Source of the DNA: Hassallia sp050875635
Lineage (GTDB): Bacteria; Cyanobacteriota; Cyanobacteriia; Cyanobacteriales; Nostocaceae
Direction of reading: 5' to 3'
NCBI RefSeq assembly: GCF_050875635.1
Contig: NZ_JBPAOH010000014.1
Span: 26,272 to 90,271, forward strand
DNA: 64,000 nt
Shown: one piece after another, positions 41,234-50,438 of the stretch
Numbering within the stretch: the stretch's first letter is position 1
Layout: each line of letters starts with the position of its first letter
Program-made: the position numbers and the translations under genes
The notes under the pieces: model-generated
Databases searched by the model: none
Told to the model about the DNA's origin: nothing
Seen by the model: the letters and a program-made list of their open reading frames with translations, nothing else

Positions 41234-43202
41234 TTCTAGTTGCGTTAAAAATGGCAAGGATAGCCACACCCACATCTGCAAAAACAGCTTCCCACATCGT
41301 CGCTACACCGAAAATTCCCAAGCCGATAAATGCTGCTTTGATGGCTATAGCAAAACCGATATTTTGCCAGACAATTTGATGAGTTTTTCTGGCAATTTGT
41401 ATTGCTTGGGCTACTTTTGCTGGTGCATCCGTCATGATAACAATATCGGCAGTTTCTATTGCCGCATCTGAGCCTAAACCACCCATTGCTATGCCAACAT
41501 CAGCCCTAGCAATCACTGGCGCGTCATTAATTCCATCTCCAACAAATGCAATTTTACCATGTTTTTTCGTGTCGCTGAGTAATTTTTCAATAGCACTAAC
41601 TTTTTCTTCAGGTAATAACTCAGCAACATAAGAATCTATATCAAGTTGTTGCGAAACATAGGAGGCGATCGCCTGATTATCTCCCGTTAACATTACTGTT
41701 TTCTCCACACCCATTCGCTTGAGTGCTGTTATCGCCTGTCTCGCATCTGACTTTAACTCATCTGCAATTACAATATATCCAGCGTAAACATTATCTACTG
41801 CTAAATGAATAACTGTTCCATCTACCTGGCAGTTACCGTGAGCAATTTTTTCTTTATGCAATAGGCGATCGCTTCCCGCTATGACTATCTTATTCTCAAC
41901 ATTGGCTCTAATTCCATAACCTGCAATTTCCTCATAATCTCTCACTTTAGATGCATCTATTTTTTTACCGTATGCATTTCTAATAGATTGAGCAATAGGA
42001 TGATTGGAATGCGTTTCTACTTTGGCGGCTAATTCTAGCAAATCTTTTTCGGTCAAGCCATTTATAGGGACAATTTTTGCTACTTTAAAGACCCCTTTAG
42101 TCAAAGTCCCAGTTTTGTCAAAAACAACTGTTTTTACCGCTGTAAGCGTATCTAAAAAAGTAGACCCTTTAACCAAAATACCATGTTTGGCAGCACCGCC
42201 AATACCGCCAAAGTATCCCAATGGAATACTGATAACAAGTCCACATGGACAGGAAATAACTAATAAAATAAGGGCACGATAAACCCATTCTGAAGAACTT
42301 GCACCCGTCAGGAATAAAGGAGGCAATAGCGCAACTGCCAAAGAAGCAATTACTACTACTGGCGTATAATATCTGGCAAATTTAGTAATAAACTTTTCTG
42401 TTTCTGCTTTTTTACTTCTGGCATTTTGTACTAAGTCTAAAATCTTGGCAATAGAGGACTCATCAAAAAGTTTTGTTACTTTAATGCTGAGGACTCCCAT
42501 TTTATTCAGCATACCTGCCAAAACAATTTCGCCAATTCTCACAGTTCGCGGTACAGATTCTCCAGTTAATGCGGATGTATCAACTTGTGAATTTCCTTCT
42601 ATAATTTCACCATCTAAAGGAATTTTTTCTCCTGGTTTTACGACGATAATGTTCCCGATATTTACTGTTTCTGGTGATACTTTCTTTAGTTCTCCCTCTG
42701 TCTGGATGTTAGCATAGTCTGGGCGTACTTCTAATAAAGCTCTGATGGAATTTCGAGAACGACTGACGGCAATATCTTGGAATAATTCCCCAATTTTATA
42801 AAACAACATCACACCAACAGCTTCGGGTAATTTATGAATGAAGAGTGCCCCTAATGTCGCTATTGTCATTAAAAATGTTTCATCAAATACTCTGCCTCGG
42901 AGTATATTCCGTCCCGCAGTTTTCAAAACACTCCAGCCACTTAAGAGATAGGCAGGAATAAAAAGTAGATATTCGCCAAGAGAATAGAGTGTATTGTGTA
43001 ATTGGTTTTCAAAGATTACACCGGGAGCATACAAACTTAAAATCACTGCCAAAGGAAATACCTCATTTTTCAGGTTAAATCCTTCGCTGTGGTCATGGTT
43101 ATGATTCTCACCATGACTGTGATTATGATTTTCATGATGGTCAACAGAATCATCATGAGTACAACTACAACAGCCGGAATCTGAATGTATTTTATGCTTC
43201 AT
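41223..43202 (-). CDS. Zn/Cd-type P1B ATPase with His-rich N-terminus
   Basis: A 659-residue heavy-metal P-type ATPase. The N-terminus has no HMA domain but has CCSC and a run of His/Asp/Asn (HHENHNHSHGENHNHDHSEG), a metal-binding tail. Eight membrane helices, the CPC motif in VISCPCGLVISIP, phosphorylation site DKTGTLTKG and hinge VGDGINDAPV are all present. CPC with a His-rich N-terminus and no CxxC domain points to Zn2+, Cd2+ or Co2+ export. No metal regulator is adjacent on this strand. The 5' region at 43203-43428 is shared with the divergent mntH gene, so the palindromic operator there could serve both. Confidence 0.88.
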   Translation of the reverse strand: MKHKIHSDSGCCSCTHDDSVDHHENHNHSHGENHNHDHSEGFNLKNEVFPLAVILSLYAPGVIFENQLHNTLYSLGEYLLFIPAYLLSGWSVLKTAGRNILRGRVFDETFLMTIATLGALFIHKLPEAVGVMLFYKIGELFQDIAVSRSRNSIRALLEVRPDYANIQTEGELKKVSPETVNIGNIIVVKPGEKIPLDGEIIEGNSQVDTSALTGESVPRTVRIGEIVLAGMLNKMGVLSIKVTKLFDESSIAKILDLVQNARSKKAETEKFITKFARYYTPVVVIASLAVALLPPLFLTGASSSEWVYRALILLVISCPCGLVISIPLGYFGGIGGAAKHGILVKGSTFLDTLTAVKTVVFDKTGTLTKGVFKVAKIVPINGLTEKDLLELAAKVETHSNHPIAQSIRNAYGKKIDASKVRDYEEIAGYGIRANVENKIVIAGSDRLLHKEKIAHGNCQVDGTVIHLAVDNVYAGYIVIADELKSDARQAITALKRMGVEKTVMLTGDNQAIASYVSQQLDIDSYVAELLPEEKVSAIEKLLSDTKKHGKIAFVGDGINDAPVIARADVGIAMGGLGSDAAIETADIVIMTDAPAKVAQAIQIARKTHQIVWQNIGFAIAIKAAFIGLGIFGVATMWEAVFADVGVAILAIFNATRIMK

Positions 43203-43377
43203 TTCTATTGAGGAGAGCTAAGTTATTTTATATATGAGCGTTTGTTCAAATGTAATACAATAAATAAGTTTTTACAAGTCTGTAATTTAAGAACGAGAAT
43301 CTCTATCAATGATAAAATTTAGGTTTAATAAGAAGTTGCCACTACTTTTTCAAAAATATTAAGATTTATAATCTCGG

Positions 43378-43406
43378 TTATCATAATTATGAGATAATTA
43401 TGATAA
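43378..43406. promoter_or_regulatory. Perfect 13-3-13 palindromic operator upstream of mntH
   Basis: TTATCATAATTAT (43378-43390), GAG, then ATAATTATGATAA (43394-43406) form a perfect inverted repeat 22 bp before the mntH ATG. The ATAATTAT core recalls Fur/Zur/Mur-family and related metal-dependent repressor sites. It is positioned to block or overlap the mntH promoter; the divergent Zn-type P-ATPase starts about 175 bp to the left. The regulator is not encoded nearby. Confidence 0.75.
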
Positions 43407-43428
43407 AAATAGCCAAAGAGCCTAAACG

Positions 43429-44766
43429 ATGCCCTTTCCGGAAAATAGTTCCAGGAAGCCCAGCCTGCCTGAAGTCCACCGCAGTATCGCCATTCCTAAC
43501 ACCAAAAATATCTGGCGCAAGATGCTGGCTTACGCAGGACCTGGATATCTAGTGTCAGTGGGATACATGGACCCTGGTAACTGGGCAACTGACTTGGCTG
43601 GTGGGGCTAAATTCGGTTATGCACTGCTAACAGTAATCATGCTGTCCAACTTGATGGCGATTTTAATGCAATCGCTGTGTGTGCGGTTGGGGGTAGCGAC
43701 GGGGAGAGATTTAGCACAGGCTTGTCGAGACTATTTCAGTCCGCGTGTAAACTTGTGTTTATGGCTACTTTGTGAAATAGCGATCGCCGCTTGTGACTTA
43801 GCAGAAGTTCTTGGAAGTGCGATCGCGCTACAACTGCTTTTTGGCATTCCCCTGAGTTGGGGTGTGTGCATCACCGCACTAGATGTAATTGTATTGCTAC
43901 TGCTTCAGCACAAAGGCTTTCGCTACACAGAAGCTTTGGTAATTATCTTAGTAGCAACTGTGGGCATCTGTTTTACCGCAGAAATCATATTTTCCCGTCC
44001 TGATTTCGGGGGAATTTTATTAGGTTATGTTCCCAAAATAGAAATTGTGCAGAACCCAGAAATGCTTTACATTGCTATTGGCATTTTGGGGGCAACTGTG
44101 ATGCCACACAATTTATATTTGCACTCATCAATTGTGCAGACACGCGATTGGCAACCAACTACTGAGAAAAAATGGGAAGCTATTAAGTTTTGCACAATCG
44201 ATTCAACAGTAGCTTTGTCTTTTGCATTATTTATTAACTCAGCAATTTTGATTATTTCTGCTGCCAGTTTTCATTTTTCTGGTCATCATGATGTGGCAGA
44301 AATCCAAGATGCTTATAAATTACTTTCTCCCTTATTGGGTGTGAATGCTGCTAGCGCAATTTTTGCTTTGGCATTACTAGCTTCCGGGCAAAGTTCAACG
44401 CTGACAGCGACTTTAGCAGGGCAAATTGTCATGGAAGGCTTTTTAAATCTGCGTTTGAAACCTTGGTTACGTCGGTTAACAACTAGACTAATTGCGATTG
44501 TCCCAGCACTGATTTCAATTATGTTTTTGGGAGAAAAAAGCACAGGTGGCTTACTAATTTTCAGTCAAGTTGTGTTGAGTTTACAGCTATCGTTTGCGGT
44601 GGTGCCGTTGGTGATGTTTACGAGTAATCACCAATTAATGGGTGAGTTTGTCAATCCTTTATGGCTGAAGATTTTATCGTGGTTAGTAGCGATCGCGATC
44701 GGCAGTTTAAATGTTTGGCTGCTATTGCAAACTATTTCCGGCTGGCTGTTTGCAAGTTCTAGTTAG
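43429..44766 (+). CDS. mntH: NRAMP family Mn2+/divalent metal transporter
   Basis: A 445-residue membrane protein. The NRAMP signature GYMDPGNWATDLAGGAKFGY (TM1, metal-binding DPGN) and MPHNLYLHSSIVQTR (TM6, MPH motif) are both intact, with about eleven membrane helices in all. NRAMP proteins import Mn2+ (also Fe2+) with protons across the plasma membrane. Manganese is needed for photosystem II, so tight control by the palindromic operator just upstream is expected. The cytosolic N-terminus of about 30 residues has no known motif. The gene ends before a region holding the small exported protein. Confidence 0.92.
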   Translation: MPFPENSSRKPSLPEVHRSIAIPNTKNIWRKMLAYAGPGYLVSVGYMDPGNWATDLAGGAKFGYALLTVIMLSNLMAILMQSLCVRLGVATGRDLAQACRDYFSPRVNLCLWLLCEIAIAACDLAEVLGSAIALQLLFGIPLSWGVCITALDVIVLLLLQHKGFRYTEALVIILVATVGICFTAEIIFSRPDFGGILLGYVPKIEIVQNPEMLYIAIGILGATVMPHNLYLHSSIVQTRDWQPTTEKKWEAIKFCTIDSTVALSFALFINSAILIISAASFHFSGHHDVAEIQDAYKLLSPLLGVNAASAIFALALLASGQSSTLTATLAGQIVMEGFLNLRLKPWLRRLTTRLIAIVPALISIMFLGEKSTGGLLIFSQVVLSLQLSFAVVPLVMFTSNHQLMGEFVNPLWLKILSWLVAIAIGSLNVWLLLQTISGWLFASSS

Positions 44767-45032
44767 AAGAATGATATCGGTCAAAGGGGACTTGCCAAAT
44801 ATGCTTTTTTGTGATGTATGAAGCGCTGCTGCCGATCTTCAATAAGAATCACGGGTACGTTTATGGTAATGATTATCGTCATGAATGTACAGTTCTACTG
44901 TTATACACAAAACATAGCTTTAGTTTGTTAATAAAATATTACAAATATTGGATATTCCCGATTAATACTCTCTTGACCTGTAACAGTTAATCGGATAACC
45001 TAAGCGTTCAGTAAGACGTTCCCTGATAACTT

Positions 45033-45389
45033 ATGAACAGAAAATTAATACTTAGTTTACTTTCCAGCCCGACTATTTTTGCATCTATGATGTCTATCAT
45101 TGGAGTGGTTAATCCGGCACATGCGGCACAGCCAGTTCTGCGTATGAAAGACGGTCAAGCATGTATACGTCATCCACATGCTGGGTATAACAACTTTGTT
45201 TGTACGCGGGTTTCACAGACAACACCTCCACCTAAAGTGAGTTCAGTACAGCAATCTGATAAAAATGTTGCCATGTTGGACTTTTCAGAAGCAGAAAGCA
45301 ATCAAGCGATCGTTTTATTTGGTTGCGACTGTCCATACTGCATGAATGCCTTACGTACTCTTAAAGGTGGGCAACCTTTAGTGTATTAG
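45033..45389 (+). CDS. Small exported protein with CxC-x2-C motif
   Basis: A 118-residue protein with a signal peptide (LILSLLSSPTIFASMMSIIG, cleavage likely after AHA near residue 31). The mature part is short, with GQACIRHPHAGYNNFVCTRV in the first half and FGCDCPYCMNALRTLKGG near the C-terminus. The CPYC motif resembles a thioredoxin-like redox or metal site, but the protein is too short for a full thioredoxin fold. A likely promoter upstream is TTGACC (44990s), 17 bp, TAACCT. I do not recognise the family. The next features are heptamer repeats. Confidence 0.6.
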   Translation: MNRKLILSLLSSPTIFASMMSIIGVVNPAHAAQPVLRMKDGQACIRHPHAGYNNFVCTRVSQTTPPPKVSSVQQSDKNVAMLDFSEAESNQAIVLFGCDCPYCMNALRTLKGGQPLVY

Positions 45390-45392
45390 GGA

Positions 45393-45476
45393 ATAGGGCA
45401 TGGGGCATCGGGCATGGGGCATCGAAAAAGATTTAGCTTTATTCCCAATGCCCATTGCCCAATGCCCCACTCCCCA
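45393..45476. repeat. Short tandem heptamer repeats (STRR)
   Basis: GGGCATG/GGGCATC heptamers run on the left and their complementary CCCAATG/CCCATTG units on the right (45450-45475), so the region can form a hairpin between the small exported protein and the helicase, which converge here. STRR heptamers are common in heterocystous cyanobacteria. Confidence 0.8.
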
Positions 45477-48149
45477 TTATTCAACCTCTTCATTAACCGG
45501 GAACCTGTCAATCAACTGCATTGCCCGATGAGCATTGCGGCGCAACGATTCCGGTAGATGGGGCACGTGGGGTATCTGCGATAATAAATCTAAAGTCCGA
45601 CGCAGCAACCTGACTACATCACCTTCATCTAAAGTGGTATGTTCGCACAGTTGTGTCCACGGCATACCCAGTGCCCATTGTTCGATTATGGCAATTAACT
45701 CAAATTCCAACCAAATAGGCAGCGCCACGCTATACCGACGTTGTAATTGAAACATTTGGCGGCGAATTCCCCGCAATTTTCCTAATGTTTCTACTACTTC
45801 ATCACTTAAGTCGAAGTGTACCTTACTATCTGGACGTGGAGTTTCTGTCACCAAAGCCGCAGCTGCTGCTGCTAAATGGTGCGGATCTAAATTATCCAAT
45901 TCTCCACTAGCGAGTGCCAAACCCAACCACAATTCATTTTCTCCGCGCATAGCGGCGGCGATTTGCCCTAATTGAGTTGGGACTAAGTTAACCAATGCGT
46001 TAAAGTGTTGCAAAATTTCGATTAAGTTGACAAATTCTTCCCAATGACGTTGGGATTGTTGCTCAACTTGTTCCTGCATCAGTTGAATTTCGGCTTCGAG
46101 TTCGACACAGCGGGCTTTGCGTTTAAAAATTGCTGGGAGATTGCCGGCTTGATGCAAAGGATGAGCTTCTATTTGCTCTTGCACAGCAGCAGTGCGGCTA
46201 AGTTGTTCGGCTACTTCTGGTGGTAGTTGCACAAACTCGCTCGGATCGGGAATGGAAGAAGCGATCGCTGCTGTTTCTTCATTACCCCGGCGTGACTGTC
46301 CTGGTTTTAAAGGCATTTCCGGCGGTGGTAACAAATCAGCCTCAACTTCAATTCGCGGTAGTTCCGCATACAAATCCACGACATCCCCAGTCGTCGCTAC
46401 ATACCAGCGGTTATCTTGCCCCAAGCATACCAAGTAAGGCGCTTGACCGGAGCCTGGGATTTTCCCCACCAACACCGCTGTTACAGGTGTAGATACGGGA
46501 ATATTCTTCCCCTTCAAACCTAAAAGCGTGCCCGACACTGCAAAGCTCAACATCATGCCCAATTCTTCTTGCCTATCTGACTGAGCTTGTTCTTGCAGAG
46601 TTTTCAAAAGTTGCCGTTCTACTTTTAGCCGTTGGCGCAATTTCTCATAAACAGCAATTTCCTTTTCATCTACTGCCGCTATTTGCGCCTGAAGTTGTGC
46701 CAATTCTGCTTGCAGTTCCGCAATTTCCTCATAATCTGGTTTTAAATACAACGTCGCCATGTACTGCCCAAAACTGCGCTCAATTAGTTCCTTGGCTTCT
46801 TCCAAGGTGTGAGTTTGCAGTAAGTTCAGTACCATCCCGTAACTTGGTGTAAATTGGCTCACCAAAGGGTCAGGTTTCGATGTTGCCAGATAAGCCGCTT
46901 CTTTGGCTCCTTCAAAGGGAGTTTGCAACGTCACCACGTAACCTTGCTTGTCCATCCCCCGGCGTCCGGCTCTTCCCGCCATTTGCAGAAATTCAGAAGC
47001 GTTTAACAAGCGGTGTCCGGTGTCGGTACGCTTGGAAAGAGTGGAAATCACAGTTGTCCGGGCTGGCATGTTAATTCCTGCTGCCAATGTCTCGGTAGCA
47101 AAGACGACTTTAATCAGTCCTTGCTGAAAAAGTTCTTCTACCAAAACTTTCCACGCTGGTAAAATTCCCGCATGGTGTGCGGCAATTCCTTTGTATAAAG
47201 GGGCAATTTGTCCAGAACGTCCGGCTTCGGGATTGCGAGCTAAAAAATCGTCAATTTGCCGCCGCAACACTTGAGACTCGTCATTATCCACCAGCCACAA
47301 ATCACCCACCTCAGCCACGGCTTTATCACATCCCCGGCGGCTGAAGATAAAGTAAATTGCTGGTAGCATATCCCTTTGCTGTAGCTGGCTCAGGGTGTAT
47401 TCTATGCTGGGAGCTTCTGGTCTGCCACCTCTACCTCTATCGGACGATCCCCTTTTTACCCTCTTAACTAAGCGGGGGTTGATTTTATTTTTGCTTTCGT
47501 TCAACAAGGGAAACAGCCCCTTGGGATTGCCAAAGCTAAATTCTAAGGGAACTGGGCGAAAATCCGAGTAAATCAGGTCAGTTGGACCGTGAACTTGATT
47601 TAGCCAGTCGGTGAGTTGGTCGCTATTGGCAACTGTGGCGGAAAGGGCTACGAGTTGAACTTCACCAGGGCAATAAATAATCGATTCTTCCCAAACTGTG
47701 CCTCGTTGACGGTCGTTCATGTAGTGGCACTCATCCAGCACCACCACCTCAACGTCTACCAATGAAGTGCCGACTTGCCCGATGGGTGTGCCATAGAGCA
47801 TATTTCGGAAAATTTCTGTAGTCATGACTACAATTGGCGCATCTCTGTTAACAGAGATATCGCCAGTTAACAGTCCGACGAGATCGGAACCGAATTTCAA
47901 ACGAAAATCACGTAACTTTTGATTTGACAGCGCCTTTAGAGGCGTCGTGTAAAATACACGTTTACCCCGCGACAAAGCGCGATAAATAGCGTATTCCCCG
48001 ATTAAAGTTTTGCCGCTGCCGGTGGGCGCACAGACAACAACGGAGCTTCCAGCGTTCAGCGAGGCGATCGCATCCTTCTGAAATTGATCCAACTCAAAGG
48101 GAAATATCGTATGCGGGTCAAGTTCTGGAGACAGCGCAGGATAATTCAC
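45477..48149 (-). CDS. Ski2/Mtr4-like DEVH/DExH RNA helicase
   Basis: About 890 residues from a GTG at 48149 (VNYPALSPELDPHTIFPFEL). The frame is open to 48296, but the upstream part encodes a repeating PIAHCPL peptide from STRR repeats and is rejected as a start. Helicase motifs: APTGSGKTLIGEYAIY (I), VVLDECHYMND (DECH, II), LSATVANSD (III), FSRRGCDKAVAE (IV), TLAAGINMPARTTV (V), QMAGRAGRRGMDKQGYV (VI). The C-terminal part, RPDSKVHFDLSDEVVETLGK and beyond, is a DSHCT-type domain. The family unwinds RNA in processing or decay. It is a conserved cyanobacterial gene upstream of proC on the same strand. Confidence 0.88.
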   Translation of the reverse strand: MNYPALSPELDPHTIFPFELDQFQKDAIASLNAGSSVVVCAPTGSGKTLIGEYAIYRALSRGKRVFYTTPLKALSNQKLRDFRLKFGSDLVGLLTGDISVNRDAPIVVMTTEIFRNMLYGTPIGQVGTSLVDVEVVVLDECHYMNDRQRGTVWEESIIYCPGEVQLVALSATVANSDQLTDWLNQVHGPTDLIYSDFRPVPLEFSFGNPKGLFPLLNESKNKINPRLVKRVKRGSSDRGRGGRPEAPSIEYTLSQLQQRDMLPAIYFIFSRRGCDKAVAEVGDLWLVDNDESQVLRRQIDDFLARNPEAGRSGQIAPLYKGIAAHHAGILPAWKVLVEELFQQGLIKVVFATETLAAGINMPARTTVISTLSKRTDTGHRLLNASEFLQMAGRAGRRGMDKQGYVVTLQTPFEGAKEAAYLATSKPDPLVSQFTPSYGMVLNLLQTHTLEEAKELIERSFGQYMATLYLKPDYEEIAELQAELAQLQAQIAAVDEKEIAVYEKLRQRLKVERQLLKTLQEQAQSDRQEELGMMLSFAVSGTLLGLKGKNIPVSTPVTAVLVGKIPGSGQAPYLVCLGQDNRWYVATTGDVVDLYAELPRIEVEADLLPPPEMPLKPGQSRRGNEETAAIASSIPDPSEFVQLPPEVAEQLSRTAAVQEQIEAHPLHQAGNLPAIFKRKARCVELEAEIQLMQEQVEQQSQRHWEEFVNLIEILQHFNALVNLVPTQLGQIAAAMRGENELWLGLALASGELDNLDPHHLAAAAAALVTETPRPDSKVHFDLSDEVVETLGKLRGIRRQMFQLQRRYSVALPIWLEFELIAIIEQWALGMPWTQLCEHTTLDEGDVVRLLRRTLDLLSQIPHVPHLPESLRRNAHRAMQLIDRFPVNEEVE

Positions 48150-48225
48150 GTATAGGACATTTGCAACCAGTCTGTTTACTATATTAACGGCTATTTTGTC
48201 AACTTTGTCAGGAGGGAATGGGGAA

Positions 48226-48303
48226 TTGGGCATTGGGCATTGGGCAATGGGCAATGGGCAATGGGCAATGGGCAATGGGCAATGGGCAATGGGCAATGGG
48301 AAT
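48226..48303. repeat. STRR heptamer array (GGGCAAT)n
   Basis: About nine GGGCAAT units plus GGGCATT variants lie between the helicase start and proC. On the minus strand they extend the helicase frame as a PIAHCPL repeat. The period of 7 bp shifts frame every unit, so the open frame occurs by chance and not by coding selection. Another STRR tract is at 61449-61485. Confidence 0.85.
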
Positions 48304-48371
48304 TAAAGATGCTCGATTTTTGATGCGCGTTCTAATAAGTAGGATTTTTTCCATGCCCCATGCCCCATTCC

Positions 48372-49184
48372 CTATTTCCCCAATTCAAGCGATCGCGTTG
48401 TGGCTGCTTTGACTGCTTCAATTAAGGCTGAACGAAAACCAGCTTTTTCTAGTTGAGCAATACCGGCAATTGTTGTGCCACCAGGACTGGTAACGCGGTC
48501 TTTGAGTTCTGCTGGGTGTAATTTGCTTTCATGCAGCAGTGTTGCGGTTCCCAGTACGGTAGAAAGAGCTAATTGATAGGCGATCGCTCTGGGTAAACCT
48601 GCGGCTACTCCACCATCAGCTAATGCTTCTACCATCAACGCTACATAAGCCGGACCACTACCGGAAAGTCCTGTTACTGCGTCGATCAAATTTTCGGGAA
48701 CTTCGACAACTTCGCCGACTGCGGCAAAGATTTCCTGTGCTTTTTGATAATGGTTTGCATGTGTATATGCACCTAAGCAAATTGCGGTAATTCCGGCTCC
48801 CACAGTTGCTGGGGTATTCGGCATTGCCCTAATTACTGGTAACTGGGGAAATCCGGCTTCTAGCTGACTGATGGGCACACCTGCCAAGATAGAAATTACT
48901 AGGGGTGAGGAATTTATACCGATGACATCTGCTAATTCTTGAGCGATCGCGCTGAACACCTGCGGCTTTACTGCTAAAAATACAACTTCTGTTGCAGCTG
49001 TAAAAACCAGCCGATTATCTGGTGTCACCGTTACAGCGTATTTCTGCTCTAAATAACTCTGGCGTGAAGGTTGGGGTTCGCTTACTATGACTTCTGATGG
49101 TTGGTAAATGCCTCTGTCAATAAGGCGGGATAACAGCGCTTCTCCCATTACCCCACCACCAATTAAGCCAAATTTAATAGTCAT
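48372..49184 (-). CDS. proC: Pyrroline-5-carboxylate reductase
   Basis: A 270-residue enzyme that reduces pyrroline-5-carboxylate to proline with NAD(P)H, the last step of proline synthesis, in the cytosol. The N-terminal Rossmann loop is FGLIGGGVMGEALLSRL. The family signature appears as VTGLSGSGPAYVALMVEALA followed by DGGVAAGLPR and a C-terminal RVTSPGGTTIAGIAQLEKAG. Length and motifs are standard. The region upstream has AGTCAAAAGTCAAGAGTC repeats. It may be transcribed with sepF upstream on the same strand, but a 176-bp gap lies between. Confidence 0.95.
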   Translation of the reverse strand: MTIKFGLIGGGVMGEALLSRLIDRGIYQPSEVIVSEPQPSRQSYLEQKYAVTVTPDNRLVFTAATEVVFLAVKPQVFSAIAQELADVIGINSSPLVISILAGVPISQLEAGFPQLPVIRAMPNTPATVGAGITAICLGAYTHANHYQKAQEIFAAVGEVVEVPENLIDAVTGLSGSGPAYVALMVEALADGGVAAGLPRAIAYQLALSTVLGTATLLHESKLHPAELKDRVTSPGGTTIAGIAQLEKAGFRSALIEAVKAATTRSLELGK

Positions 49185-49360
49185 TCGTTAATAGTCAAAG
49201 GTCATTAGTCAAAAGTCAAGAGTCAAAAACTATAAACTCTGGACTTTTGAACGCCAGATTGCTCAAGTCGAGCCAGCGCCTTGCGGGGATACCCCCCGTT
49301 GTGGCGACTGGCGTGGCACAGCCGCCCACGCAACTGGCTCTTCTTGACTTTCGACTAACT

Positions 49361-49954
49361 TTATTGTGCCATCCGATTGGCTTCATTTCCCCAAGTGGGA
49401 GTTGCACCTGTAGGACGTGCGGGACGAACTGGGGGTTGGGGTACTTCGTGAAGGACGCCACCATGAGTGCTAACTTGTACACAGCTTGGCGTAAACAAAA
49501 ATATACTTTCACCGATGCGCTCTTGATGTCCATCGAGTGCGTAAGTTCCACCTGCGACAAAATCTACTGCGCGTTGTGCTTGATCCGGGTCCATGATTGT
49601 CAAATTTAACACTATGGACTTCCGTTCTCGCAATGCTTGAATTGCCTGGGGCATTTCCTCAAAGGTGCGTGGTTCTAACACCAATACTTCGGAAATTCCA
49701 TTTATCGCTCCTGGCATCCCAATAACATTACTCATTGGCTTTGAACCTGTTGTTACATCAGTTTCCATTGTAGGCATGGGTTCGCGCCAACGTCGATTTT
49801 GTTGGCTTTGCTCTTGTGGTGCTGCTGGAGTGACGTTTTGTTCTTGATATATATTTTGGTAACTTTTGGTATCTGGTTCTTCTTCGTAGTACTCGTATTC
49901 GACTTGCTCGTTTAGACCAACGAAGTCTCTGAGTTTGGAAAATATATTGTTCAT
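49361..49954 (-). CDS. sepF: Cell division protein SepF
   Basis: A 197-residue protein. Residues 1-20 (NNIFSKLRDFVGLNEQV) are an amphipathic membrane-binding helix followed by an acidic/Gln-rich linker. The SepF domain spans about 85-175: EVLVLEPRTFEEMPQAIQAL, RERKSIVLNLTIMDPDQAQR and AVDFVAGGTYALDGHQERIG. SepF bundles FtsZ and links the Z-ring to the membrane; in cyanobacteria it is the Cdv2 protein and important for division. The Pro-rich C-terminal tail is typical of cyanobacterial forms. It lies between pipY and proC, an arrangement common in this group. Confidence 0.93.
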   Translation of the reverse strand: MNNIFSKLRDFVGLNEQVEYEYYEEEPDTKSYQNIYQEQNVTPAAPQEQSQQNRRWREPMPTMETDVTTGSKPMSNVIGMPGAINGISEVLVLEPRTFEEMPQAIQALRERKSIVLNLTIMDPDQAQRAVDFVAGGTYALDGHQERIGESIFLFTPSCVQVSTHGGVLHEVPQPPVRPARPTGATPTWGNEANRMAQ

Positions 49955-50438
49955 TGTTTACGCTCCAAGAATTAACCACCTTTACTGATGTGACAAAAGT
50001 TGATTCACTCAGCTTTCATCGCTACAAAGAACTGACAGGTATGCAATTTTAGCGCTGTTTGTAGCATCTATTACAAGCTCTGGTCATAATTTGAAGTATA
50101 AAGGATAAGTGATGAAAAATAAATGTGTCATTTGGTACAAGGTTCGTCCGATGTGGACACCAATGTAAAAGATTTTTTCTTAGTTCAAGCCCCATTTGTT
50201 TATGAATGAGGTATTTTATCCTTCATACTTAAGCCTTCAGTTGACCTTGACGAGTTGCAATAATGAGTCCGAATTATATCCTAATAGTTGTCCTAAAAAA
50301 ACTTTTTGTTACCCATATTTTAATTTTTCTTTGCTTTTGTTCATACTATATCTTTTGTTGCCTACATAACCAGCTGGTTAAAAAATTATTCTGTATTTAA
50401 AGGTAATACTGCCCCAAATCGCTGGTGATGTGAATATT
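49955..50438. other. Intergenic region between pipY and sepF
   Basis: No gene or RNA is recognised. It is AT-rich with several runs of T/A that could hold the sepF promoter. A frame of 18 codons near 50112 is the only start-to-stop frame with an ATG close to a ribosome-binding-site-like sequence (GGATAAGTG), too short to call. Confidence 0.4.

Noticed and set aside
49247..49609. Plus-strand frame of 120 codons opposite sepF
   Set aside because: It lies antisense to the clearly coding sepF and has no protein-like motif.
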